Below, piece after piece: positions 1 through 7,339 of a stretch of 64,000 bases of DNA (its first letter is position 1; the number at the start of each line of letters is the position of its first letter). The translations under genes and the position numbers were made by a program. The stretch is from Kofleriaceae bacterium (GTDB lineage Bacteria; Myxococcota_A; Polyangia; Haliangiales; Haliangiaceae): positions 1-64,000 of the forward strand of contig JACKDR010000022.1 in assembly GCA_020633495.1 (NCBI GenBank). Reading direction: 5' to 3'. The notes below the pieces were generated by a model, which worked only from the letters and a program-made list of their open reading frames with translations, did not search any database and was not told the DNA's origin.

Positions 1-336
1 AACCAGGACGACGGCCGCTACGAGTCGCGCCAGCTGTTCGGCAAGGTGCCGCTGCGCGGCGACGGCTCGCTCAAGATGCAGGTGCCGGCGCAGGTCGGCG
101 TCATCCTCGAGCTGCAGGACGACAGCGGTAGCCCGGTGGTCACGATGGGCGAGGAGCACCAGCTCGGCCCCAACGAGCAGATCACCATGGGGATCGACAT
201 GCAGCTGTTCGACGCGGTGTGCGGCGGCTGCCACGGCTCGGTCTCGGGCTCCGAGCTCGACGTCATCGTCACCCCCGACGCCCTGACCGGCGCGTCGCAG
301 TCGCTGTCGGCGGCCGAGACCCCGACCCGGCCCTAG
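1..336 (+). CDS. C-terminal part of a cytochrome c-like (HzsA-type) protein, 5' truncated
   Basis: The frame is open from base 1, so the gene begins outside the window; 111 residues are visible. The segment runs from a beta-rich stretch (FGKVPLRGDGSLKMQVPA) to one CGGCH motif, a CxxCH c-type haem site, followed by GSVSG and a polar tail. The pattern 'DGS...VPA...D..G....PNE...CxxCH' resembles the C-terminal haem domain of hydrazine-synthase-alpha-like proteins, which are common in myxobacteria without any link to anammox. The export signal and any N-terminal domains are not visible, so the role is unknown; a periplasmic or surface cytochrome is my inference. Confidence 0.6.
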   Translation, partial: NQDDGRYESRQLFGKVPLRGDGSLKMQVPAQVGVILELQDDSGSPVVTMGEEHQLGPNEQITMGIDMQLFDAVCGGCHGSVSGSELDVIVTPDALTGASQSLSAAETPTRP

Positions 337-511
337 GCCCGGGCGGGGCCGGCCCGGCGGTCAGCCGGTCCGGCCGGCGTCGGGCGGCCGCGGGCCGGGG
401 GCGCCGGGCACGATCGGCGCGCGAGCCGTTGAATCGACGCGCGACGCCGACGTCTTCCTTGAGGCCACCGATCCCGGCGAGTATGCTGCCGGTGGCCTGC
501 TGGAGGGCTTC

Positions 512-1396
512 ATGCTGCGCACTCGGACCTTGACCTACCTGCTCTGCCTCGGCCTCTCGACCGCCGGGGTCACCCTCATCGCCGACCAGGCGGCGCCCGC
601 CGTGGCGCACGCCAAGGGGACCAAGAAGGCGCCCAAGAAGAAGGCGCCCAAGCCCAAGCCCGCGCCCAAGCTCAGCGCCGAGAACAAGAAGGCGCGCGAG
701 GAGCTGATGGGGCCCTTCAAGTTCGGGATGTCGAAGGACGAGGTCATCCAGACCATGTCCAAGCAGCTCGACGAGAAGTACGCCGAGATCATCGCCGAGA
801 CCGCCGACGTCTACACCCAGGACAAGCTCCGCAAGGAGAAGAAGAAGGAGCTGAAGCGGATCAAGCAGTCCTTCCAGGCCTTCGAGGGCAAGAAGACCGG
901 CTGGGACGTCTCGGTCATCGACGACCAGTTCGAGCACGGCACCGACGAGTCGATGCTGGTGTTCTGGGAGAACCAGGGCGGCAAGAACCAGCGCCGGTTC
1001 TTCTTCTTCCACGAGGACGCCCTCTACAAGATGTTCATCACGCTGGACGTCACCCAGTTCGGCGACGATCAGCGCGACTTCAGCTTCTTCGCCGAGCTGG
1101 CCAACGGCCGCTTCGGCCCCGGCACCGCGGACGACAAGCCCGTGACCTACGACGGCGTGCCGTCGGTCCACGCCCTCGACCGGGTCGCGCAGTACAAGGT
1201 CTTCGGCCTCGAGATCTTCGACGCGGCGCGCGCCAAGCGGGTCGCCGAGGTCCGCGCCGAGCGGGTCCACGAGGAAAAGGAAGACAACGCGATCATCAAC
1301 GCGGTCCTCGAGAAGGACGGCGGCATGGGCCCGGACATCGACCAGGGCTCCAACACCGTCGACTCGATCATCAAGGACAACAAGAAGAAGAAGTAG
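512..1396 (+). CDS. Secreted Lys-rich hypothetical protein
   Basis: This is a 294-aa protein with a Sec-type signal (residues 1 to about 33, ending AVAHA) followed by a strongly basic Lys/Pro-rich stretch (about 34-55) and a Lys-rich helical stretch (about 105-125). The rest is mixed alpha/beta with Phe/Tyr-rich segments (RRFFFFHED), resembling small periplasmic proteins that start with a 'F.FGMSKDEV' SmpA-like motif (FKFGMSKDEVIQTM, about 70-83). The ATG start has GGAGG 8 bases upstream. It stands alone and converges with the next gene across a strong terminator. I do not recognise a specific function. Confidence 0.8.
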   Translation: MLRTRTLTYLLCLGLSTAGVTLIADQAAPAVAHAKGTKKAPKKKAPKPKPAPKLSAENKKAREELMGPFKFGMSKDEVIQTMSKQLDEKYAEIIAETADVYTQDKLRKEKKKELKRIKQSFQAFEGKKTGWDVSVIDDQFEHGTDESMLVFWENQGGKNQRRFFFFHEDALYKMFITLDVTQFGDDQRDFSFFAELANGRFGPGTADDKPVTYDGVPSVHALDRVAQYKVFGLEIFDAARAKRVAEVRAERVHEEKEDNAIINAVLEKDGGMGPDIDQGSNTVDSIIKDNKKKK

Positions 1397-1472
1397 CGGC
1401 GGCGGGGTGGGGCGGCGACGCCCGCCGGCCCCGCCCGCGCCACGGCCGCGGCGACGACGGCCGAAACGACGA

Positions 1473-1502
1473 CGGGGGAGCTGCCGCGCAGCTCCCCCGT
1501 TT
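1473..1502. terminator. Bidirectional intrinsic terminator
   Basis: A perfect 11-bp inverted repeat (CGGGGGAGCTG / CAGCTCCCCCG) with a 5-base CCGCG loop is followed by TTT. It lies between two convergent genes that end at 1396 and 1532, so it could stop transcription from both sides, although only the plus side has a T run. Confidence 0.8.
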
Positions 1503-1531
1503 CGCGTCGTGCGCCGGTCGGCGCGCCCCGG

Positions 1532-2767
1532 CTACATGAACCAGGTGAACTTGCTCGACTCCTGCGACTTCTTGTTGAGGACCTTCTCGAGCGCGTCGGC
1601 GTACTCGTACGCCTCCTTGACCTTGTCGTAGATCTTCATCAGCCGCTTGAAGTAGGCGACCTGGGCGACGGTGCCGTCGGCGCCCTTGACCAGGGCGTCG
1701 AGGGCGTCGCTCGGCGCCAGCGTGATGATCTTCTTGAGCGGGAACGCCTCGCCCGGGGCCAGGCCGCCCGGCGGCACGATGTCGCCCTGGCTCCAGGTGC
1801 CGGTGCCGAACCGGTAGAGGAAGCCGCTGACGTCACCGTCGGGGCAGCTGCCCGAGCTCGAGGCCTTGCCGCTGCACAGCGGCGCGCCGATCTCGGCGAT
1901 GCGGGCCGCCTGGGGGTCGCCCTTGCCGGCCTCCTCCTCGCTCGGGTTGGTGAGGATGAGCCCGTAGTGGTACTGCACGCCGCCCTGGGCCAGCGCGTCG
2001 CCCTCCTTGGGGGAGGCCGACGCGGCGGCCGCGTCGGCGGCCTTGATCGCGTTCTCCTCCTGCTTGGCGGAGGCCTCGTGATCGACGATGAGCTCCTCGA
2101 TGTTCTCGACCATCGAGTAGAAGATCATGACCTTCGCCGACAGCTCGGCGTTGAAGGTGTTCTGCTTGACGCGGAACACGATCTCCTTGTTCTTGGCGAT
2201 CTCCTTGTTGGCGGCGATCTCCTTGGACAGCTCCTCGGCGACCTTGCGGTCCTTGATGCTGCCGGTGCTCTCGAACGAGTTCTTGAGCTCGCCGAGCCGG
2301 TCCTTGATGCCCTTGATGTCGGCGTGGATCGCCTTGGCGCCGGCGAGGCCGCCGTTGTAGTTCTTGGCGTCCTTGCTGATCTGGCCGATCAGCAGGCCGA
2401 GCACGAGCGGCACGATCGCGATCGCGGCGTACTTGCCGATCTTGGCCATGCGGTCGCCGGTGGAGACGCTCTCGACCGGCTTGCCGTCGTTGACGATGAC
2501 GATCTCGGGCGCCCGCTGCACCGCGCCCATCTGGGCCATCGCGTTCATCGCGCCGAACGGATCGTCGCTGGCATCCGGGATCTGCTGACCGGCCGGCTTC
2601 ACGCCGGGAGGCGGCGGCAGGTTCAGGCCGGGCGGTGGCACCACGCCGGCGCCGTTACGCTGCTTGGGCTGCGCGGCGCCGCCGGCGGCGGCGCCCTTCT
2701 TGAGGCCCAGGCGAGCCTTCAGCTCGCTGATGTCCCGACTACCTGGCCGCTTGGGATTCTGGCTCAA
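1532..2767 (-). CDS. Single-pass membrane protein with Pro-rich cytoplasmic N-terminus
   Basis: This 411-aa protein begins with a polar N-terminus that becomes Gly/Pro-rich (about 25-65), has one membrane segment (about 112-130, YAAIAIVPLVLGLLIGQI) and then a long helical domain (about 145-260, with many Lys/Glu repeats) and a C-terminal domain. The start is a TTG at 2767, chosen because GGAGGT lies 6 bases upstream and a good promoter lies just before it. The arrangement suggests a periplasmic or extracellular domain tethered to the inner membrane. Similar uncharacterised proteins occur in myxobacteria. The function is unknown. Confidence 0.8.
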   Translation of the reverse strand: MSQNPKRPGSRDISELKARLGLKKGAAAGGAAQPKQRNGAGVVPPPGLNLPPPPGVKPAGQQIPDASDDPFGAMNAMAQMGAVQRAPEIVIVNDGKPVESVSTGDRMAKIGKYAAIAIVPLVLGLLIGQISKDAKNYNGGLAGAKAIHADIKGIKDRLGELKNSFESTGSIKDRKVAEELSKEIAANKEIAKNKEIVFRVKQNTFNAELSAKVMIFYSMVENIEELIVDHEASAKQEENAIKAADAAAASASPKEGDALAQGGVQYHYGLILTNPSEEEAGKGDPQAARIAEIGAPLCSGKASSSGSCPDGDVSGFLYRFGTGTWSQGDIVPPGGLAPGEAFPLKKIITLAPSDALDALVKGADGTVAQVAYFKRLMKIYDKVKEAYEYADALEKVLNKKSQESSKFTWFM

Positions 2768-2789
2768 GGGTACCTCCGTCTGGGCTGGG

Positions 2790-2819
2790 ACAATACGGAC
2801 CGCTGATTCCGACTGTCAA
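2790..2819 (-). promoter_or_regulatory. Sigma70-type promoter for the gene starting at 2767
   Basis: Read on the minus strand, TTGACA (2814-2819) is followed by an 18-bp spacer and TATTGT (2790-2795). Transcription would start about 15 bases before the TTG start codon, giving a short leader that carries GGAGGT. Confidence 0.65.
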
Positions 2820-2910
2820 GCATAGCCAAGGATTTCGAAGACGTGCACTCGCCATGTGAGAAGTCGGACATGACGAGCGGGCGCGTGTTGCGTGTGCGGC
2901 ACGCCCCTGT

Positions 2911-2926
2911 GTGAAGAATGCTTCAC
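2911..2926. promoter_or_regulatory. Palindrome in divergent intergenic region, possible operator
   Basis: The sequence GTGAAG-AATG-CTTCAC is a perfect 6-bp inverted repeat. It sits in the 357-bp stretch (2768-3124) between two divergent genes, which is clearly less GC-rich than the coding DNA around it. No protein-coding frame is convincing there. Size and symmetry suit a dimeric regulator, but nothing in the sequence names one. Confidence 0.3.
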
Positions 2927-3124
2927 GTGCATCGCACACATCGGCGGCGACGTGGAGCCCTCGTGGCCTAACCATCTGGCATCGCACGGGTCGGATCGTC
3001 AGTTCGAGGGGATCCCCCGCGGCCGCCGGTGGCGAAGAAGCTGGCCCGGCGACTGCTAAGTAAACCGACCGAACCCCCTGTGCGTCCTAGCCCGAGACGG
3101 GCCGACCCAGACGAGGAAACCGCC

Positions 3125-3997
3125 GTGACCACGAGCCGAACCACCCGCACTCTCGCCACCGCCGCGCTGGCCGCCTTCGCCGCCGTCGGTACCTTCGCCG
3201 CCGAGCGCGATGCCAGCGCGGACGTCCGCGTCCGCATCGGCGGCAGCGCCCACATCCGCGTCGGCGGCAGCGTCCGGGTCCGGGCGCCGCGCGTCCGGGT
3301 CCGGATCCGCCGGCCGCCGCCGCCGCCGCCCATCCGCGTCCACGTCGGTGGCGCCATCTGGGTCGGCGGGGGCTGGCACGCCCGCGCCCGCTTCGCGGCG
3401 CCGCCGCCGGAGCCGGTCTGTGACTGCGGACCGAGCAACGGCTCCTACTACCCGATCGCGCCGCAGCCGACCGAGAGCGTCGCGGTGATGGCCCCGGTCG
3501 CGCGGCCCGAGCTGCCGCGGTGGGGCCTGGGCGTCGCCGCCGGTGGCGTCGACGTCGAGGGCGAGGCCGCCGGCGACGACCTGGCCGTGCTCGGGCGCTA
3601 CCGCCTGACCCCGGGCCTGCTGGTCGAGGGCGAGCTCGGCAAGAACGAGCTGGCCGACGGCTCGCGCGTCGACCGCCGCCTCGGCGCCTCGCTGGTCTAC
3701 GAGATCGGCGCCTACAACCGCTGGGCCCCGTACGTGGTCGGCGGCCTGGGCGTGACCCAGGTCGACGTCGGCGACGGCGTCTACCAGAGCAACCAGAGCT
3801 TCGGCGAGGCCGGCATCGGCCTGCGCTGGGCGGTGTCGCCGCGCGTCCACCTGGCCGCCGACGTCCGCGCCGGCAGCCGCGCCGCCGTCGACAACGCGCC
3901 GATGCCGCTCGACGCGCAGTACCGCTCGGTCACCCCGACCGCGAACGAGTCCGAGGAGTACACCCGGATGCGCCTGGCGGCGGTCCTGTACTTCTGA
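3125..3997 (+). CDS. Outer-membrane beta-barrel-like protein
   Basis: The protein is 290 aa from a GTG at 3125, which has GAGGA upstream and gives a clean signal peptide (TTRTLATAALAAFAAVGTFAAERDASA). Upstream in-frame codons back to 3029 would add a basic, non-signal extension, so I reject them. After the signal come short VRVRIGG-type repeats (about 30-75, alternating Arg/Val/Gly), a Pro-rich patch, and a C-terminal region (about 130-290) of alternating strands (GLGVAAGGVDVEG, LVEGELGKNEL, YVVGGLGVTQVD) that ends in Phe (AAVLYF), as outer-membrane barrels often do. The stop codon overlaps the first unit of a 66-bp repeat array. The specific role is unknown. Confidence 0.75.
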   Translation: MTTSRTTRTLATAALAAFAAVGTFAAERDASADVRVRIGGSAHIRVGGSVRVRAPRVRVRIRRPPPPPPIRVHVGGAIWVGGGWHARARFAAPPPEPVCDCGPSNGSYYPIAPQPTESVAVMAPVARPELPRWGLGVAAGGVDVEGEAAGDDLAVLGRYRLTPGLLVEGELGKNELADGSRVDRRLGASLVYEIGAYNRWAPYVVGGLGVTQVDVGDGVYQSNQSFGEAGIGLRWAVSPRVHLAADVRAGSRAAVDNAPMPLDAQYRSVTPTANESEEYTRMRLAAVLYF

Positions 3998-4257
3998 TCC
4001 GCTCGGGCGCTGCGCGCCCTCGCTCCCTGGTGGGGGGAGGTCTCTCCCCCCACACCCGTTTGATCCGCTCGGGCGCTGCGCGCGCTCGCTCCCTTGTGGG
4101 GGGAGGTCTCTCCCCCCACACCCGTTTGATCCGCTCGGGCGCTGCGCGCGCTCGCTCCGTTGTGGGGGGAGGTCTCTCCCCCCACACCCGTTTGATCCGC
4201 TCGGGCGCTGCGCGCCCTCGCTCCCTTGTGGGGGGAGGTCTCTCCCCCCACACCCCC
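3996..4257. repeat. Four tandem 66-bp units, each with a G6/C6 hairpin
   Basis: Units start at 3996, 4062, 4128 and 4194 with a constant 66-bp period and differ at only a few positions. Each holds a short GC palindrome (GGGCGCTGCGCGC) and a hairpin with near-perfect arms (TGTGGGGGGAG / CTCCCCCCACA, loop GTCT). The first unit begins at the TGA stop codon of the preceding gene. A single diverged copy lies at 16409-16476. These could act as strong terminators or as a REP-like dispersed element. Confidence 0.85.
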
Positions 4258-4497
4258 CAGCGCGGGGAGAGCGGAGGACGGTGATCGGCTGAGTGGCGCG
4301 CTGCGCGCGCCACGCGGACGGGCGATCTTCTGGGAGGAGGTCTTCGGCGGGGGCGCTCACCCCGAGCGCGCACGAGCGGCGAAGCCGCGAGGGCGCAGTC
4401 GAGGCGGCGGGCGACGGGATGTTGGCGTGGCGCCGCGGCGGGATCTGCGGCGGGGACGTTGGGGGCGCGTGGGCGTTTACGGTACGATGCTGCGGGC
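4258..4497. repeat. Dispersed non-coding repeat downstream of the 66-bp array
   Basis: No convincing gene is present. About 4258-4325 (CAGCGCGGGG...GGCTGAG...GGCGCGCTGCGCGCGCC) is matched by 16474-16540, and a second block at about 4360-4412 (CTCACCCCGAGCG...GCGAAGCCGCGAGGGCGCAGTCGAGG) is matched near 16650-16712 and in part near 16868. In both places it follows the hairpin repeat, so hairpin plus these blocks form one compound repeat family. Confidence 0.65.
4459..4488 (+). promoter_or_regulatory. Possible promoter for the alpha/beta hydrolase gene
   Basis: TTGGGG (4459-4464), an 18-bp spacer and TACGAT (4483-4488) precede the ATG at 4498 by only about 10 bases, implying a very short leader or a leaderless transcript. 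No clear ribosome binding site is present. Confidence 0.35.
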
Positions 4498-5421
4498 ATG
4501 GTCCCGGGGATCGAGCAACGACACCTGGTGGTCCGCGACGGGACCCGGGTCGGCTACCAGGTGCGGCCCGGGGCCGGCCCGGACGCGCCGGTCGTGGTGC
4601 TGGCCAACGGCCTCGGCGGCACGTTCGAGGCGTTCCGCCACCTCTACGACGCGCTCGACGGCTACCGGGTGCTGTGCTGGGACTACCGCGGCCTGTACTC
4701 GAGCGCGGCCCCCGCCGACGACCGCGCCAACACCGTCGGCCACCAGGTCGACGACCTGATCGAGCTGCTCGACCACGAGGGCGTCGCGCGCGCGGTCCAC
4801 GTCGGCTGGTCGATGGGCGTGCAGGTCAACTTCGAGATGGTGCGCCGGGCCCCGGACCGCGTCGCCGCGCTGATGGCGATCAACGGCACCTACGGCCGGC
4901 CGTTCCGTACCGTCATGTCGTCGCGCTTCGTCCACCACGTCATCCCGGTGCTGCTGCGCATGGTCAAGGCCCAGGCCGACCTGGTCGGCCGCGCCGCCCG
5001 GGTCGTCGCCGGCTCCGACGCGCTGATCGCCGCGATGAAGCGCTTCGGCATGGTCTCCGACACGCTCGACATGGACGCGTTCCGCGACGTCGCCGCCGGC
5101 TTCCGGACCATCGACTGGCGCGTCTACACCGACCTGCTTGCCCGCCTCGACGAGCACGACGCCGAGGACGTCCTCGAGCGGGTCGACGTCCCGACCTCGA
5201 TCGTCACCGGCGATCGCGACATCATGACCCCGCCGGCCACCGCCGAGCGCATGCACCGCGCGATCGCCGGCTCGCGGCTGGTCGTGATCCGCGGCGGCAC
5301 CCACTACACGCCGGTCGAGTACCCGGCGATCGTCCGCGACGAGCTGCACCGGCTGCTCCGTCGCACCGCCGGATGGACCGCCCCGTCCGCGGCCGCCGCG
5401 ACCGCCGCGACCGGGGCCTGA
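4498..5421 (+). CDS. Alpha/beta hydrolase
   Basis: The protein is 307 aa from the ATG at 4498; an in-frame start at 4459 would add 13 residues with no support. It has the complete alpha/beta-hydrolase layout: oxyanion strand VVVLANGLGG (33-42), nucleophile elbow GWSMG with Ser105, acid Asp in VTGDRDIMTPP and His in GGTHYTPVEYP near the C-terminus. A cap-like helical segment (about 145-205) lies between strands 6 and 7. The fold covers esterases, epoxide hydrolases and others, so the substrate cannot be told. It is followed 17 bases later by the kinase gene, so the two may be cotranscribed. The Ala-rich tail looks disordered. Confidence 0.85.
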   Translation: MVPGIEQRHLVVRDGTRVGYQVRPGAGPDAPVVVLANGLGGTFEAFRHLYDALDGYRVLCWDYRGLYSSAAPADDRANTVGHQVDDLIELLDHEGVARAVHVGWSMGVQVNFEMVRRAPDRVAALMAINGTYGRPFRTVMSSRFVHHVIPVLLRMVKAQADLVGRAARVVAGSDALIAAMKRFGMVSDTLDMDAFRDVAAGFRTIDWRVYTDLLARLDEHDAEDVLERVDVPTSIVTGDRDIMTPPATAERMHRAIAGSRLVVIRGGTHYTPVEYPAIVRDELHRLLRRTAGWTAPSAAAATAATGA

Positions 5422-5438
5422 GGTCGCCGAGCACGCTC

Positions 5439-7139
5439 ATGGACTGTCCGAACTGCGGCAGCGAGGTCCTCGACATCGACGTCAGGTGCGGCGAGTGCGG
5501 CCACGCCCTGGGCTCGACCGGCGCGCAGCGGATGATCGGCAGCGTCGTCCTGGCGCAGTACGAGATCGTCGACGTGCTCGGCCAGGGCGGCATGAGCATC
5601 GTCTACAAGGCGCGCCACAAGATCACCGAGCAGGAGGTCGCGCTCAAGCTGCTGCCGCCGGAGCTCGCGGCGCACTCGCAGGTCAAGTCGCGGTTCCTCG
5701 AGGAGGCGCGGGCGCTGGCCCAGCTCGATCACCCGCACATCGTCCACCTCTACAACTTCGGCGAGGAGAACGGCGCGTTCGTGCTGGCGATGCAGTACGT
5801 CCACGGCCAGACCTGGGAGCGGATGATCCTGTCCGGCGGCCGGATGGACTGGACGCTGTCGTGCCGGGTCGCGATCGACGTCCTGCGCGCGCTCGAGTAC
5901 GCGCACGGCCGGGGCATCATCCACCGCGACATGAAGCCGTCGAACGTGCTGGTCCGCGACAGCGACGGCGCCGCGACGGTCATGGACTTCGGCATCGCCA
6001 AGATGACGAACTCGACCCGGCTGACCGCGACCGGCCAGACCATGGGCACCGTGCGCTACATGTCGCCCGAGCAGGTCCGCGGCCAGGAGGTCGACCTGCG
6101 CACCGACCTGTACTCGCTGGGCGCCACGCTCTACGAGTCCCTGGTGGGCGACACGCCGTTCGACGGCAACACCCACTTCGAGATCATGACCAAGCACCTG
6201 CACGAGGCGCCGCCGCAGCTGTCGACGCACGGCGTGACCGTGCCGGCGGCGCTCGAAGCGGCGGTGCTGCGGTCGCTGGCCAAGAAGCCCGAGGACCGGT
6301 TCCAGAGCGCGCGCGACTTCCGCAAGGTGCTCGAGGCCGTCCTCAAGGACGCCGACGTCGGGCTGGCCGAGACCCAGCGGCTGTCCCGCGACTCGATGCC
6401 GCCGGCCGTCGCCGCGGTCGCCGCCGCGCCGGTGGCGGCCCGCGAGCTGGCGGTGACGACGCCGGGCACGCCGCGCGCCGCGCGCCCGCCCACCGGGCTG
6501 GCCTCGAAGCTCGAGCCCACCGGCGATCAGCCGCAGGTCCCGGCGCGGCGCCGCACCGGCGCGTGGATCGGCCTCGGCGTGCTGGTCGCCGCCGCCGGCG
6601 CCGGGGTCGCGGTGCTGATGCTACGCGACAAGGGCAGCGCGGCTCGCGGCACCGCCGCGGCGCCGGCCATCGACGCGGCCGCCGCGGCGCCGGCGGTCCA
6701 CGCGTTCCTGCCGCCGGACCTGCCGCTGACGTCGAGCGCCGACGATCCCGACGCCCACGTCTCGGTCCACATCGCCGGCGACTGGGCCCCGGCCGAGGTC
6801 ATCCACGTCTGGACCACGGTGCGGGCGCGCCTCGAGCGGTTCGCGACCGCCCGCCACAGCGCGCTCGCGCTGCCGTCGCCGATCACCGTCGTCGTCGTGC
6901 CCAAGGTGACGCTGTGCGACGGCCGCACCTTCGAGAACGGGCAGGCGCCCGACGACTGCGCGAGCCTCGAGTACTACTACCGGCCCAAGGAGCAGACGCT
7001 GCTGGTGGTCGACGATCGCGCCCACCTCGACGTCAACCTCGGCGTCGGCCTGGCGTTCGCCGCGTGCGTCCACGACGCCAGCGGCGGCGCCTGCGACCTG
7101 CTCGACCCGTTCGAGGCCGAGCTGCGGCGGGGTGGCTGA
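5439..7139 (+). CDS. Ser/Thr protein kinase with N-terminal zinc ribbon and membrane anchor
   Basis: The ATG at 5439 gives 566 aa. Residues 1-22 form a zinc ribbon with two Cys-x2-Cys knuckles (CPNC, CGEC). The Hanks-type kinase domain (about 41-302) shows the Gly loop GQGGMSIV (48-55), the ATP lysine VALK (K70), catalytic HRDMKPSN (D164), DFG (D183) and MSPEQ. All key residues are present, so it should be active. A Pro/Ala-rich linker leads to one membrane segment (about 375-395, GAWIGLGVLVAAAGAGVAVLML), and about 170 residues follow on the outside. This is the PknB-like topology with an unrecognised sensor domain. Myxobacteria carry many such kinases. Confidence 0.93.
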   Translation: MDCPNCGSEVLDIDVRCGECGHALGSTGAQRMIGSVVLAQYEIVDVLGQGGMSIVYKARHKITEQEVALKLLPPELAAHSQVKSRFLEEARALAQLDHPHIVHLYNFGEENGAFVLAMQYVHGQTWERMILSGGRMDWTLSCRVAIDVLRALEYAHGRGIIHRDMKPSNVLVRDSDGAATVMDFGIAKMTNSTRLTATGQTMGTVRYMSPEQVRGQEVDLRTDLYSLGATLYESLVGDTPFDGNTHFEIMTKHLHEAPPQLSTHGVTVPAALEAAVLRSLAKKPEDRFQSARDFRKVLEAVLKDADVGLAETQRLSRDSMPPAVAAVAAAPVAARELAVTTPGTPRAARPPTGLASKLEPTGDQPQVPARRRTGAWIGLGVLVAAAGAGVAVLMLRDKGSAARGTAAAPAIDAAAAAPAVHAFLPPDLPLTSSADDPDAHVSVHIAGDWAPAEVIHVWTTVRARLERFATARHSALALPSPITVVVVPKVTLCDGRTFENGQAPDDCASLEYYYRPKEQTLLVVDDRAHLDVNLGVGLAFAACVHDASGGACDLLDPFEAELRRGG

Positions 7140-7283
7140 GCCGCCGCGTCCCGCGGCGCGGCGCGCGGCGCGCGGGATGATCCCCGCGGCCGCGGCGGCC
7201 GCGATCGACACCGGTGGTGGGACGAGTGGCCCCTGGGGCTTGAGCCCGGGTGGCCATTCATGAGATCCCGTGATCTCGCTGGG

Positions 7284-7313
7284 TTGACACTTCGTCGGCC
7301 GGGCCTGAATAAT
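7284..7313 (+). promoter_or_regulatory. Strong sigma70-type promoter
   Basis: A consensus TTGACA (7284-7289), an 18-bp spacer and AATAAT (7308-7313, 5 of 6 matches to consensus) precede the gene at 7340. The expected start site near 7320 leaves a leader of about 20 bases that includes GGAGG at 7330-7334. This is one of the best promoter matches in the window. Confidence 0.8.
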
Positions 7314-7339
7314 GCGCGTGCCGGACGCTGGAGGCTTAC

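Noticed and set aside
3996..4257. CRISPR-like array
   Set aside because: The units are directly tandem with no spacers of differing sequence, and no cas genes are near.
3996..4284. Repeat protein of 22-aa units (RSGAARxRSLVGGG)
   Set aside because: Both strands read through the repeat because its period is a multiple of three; the sequence is dominated by the hairpin and has no start signal.
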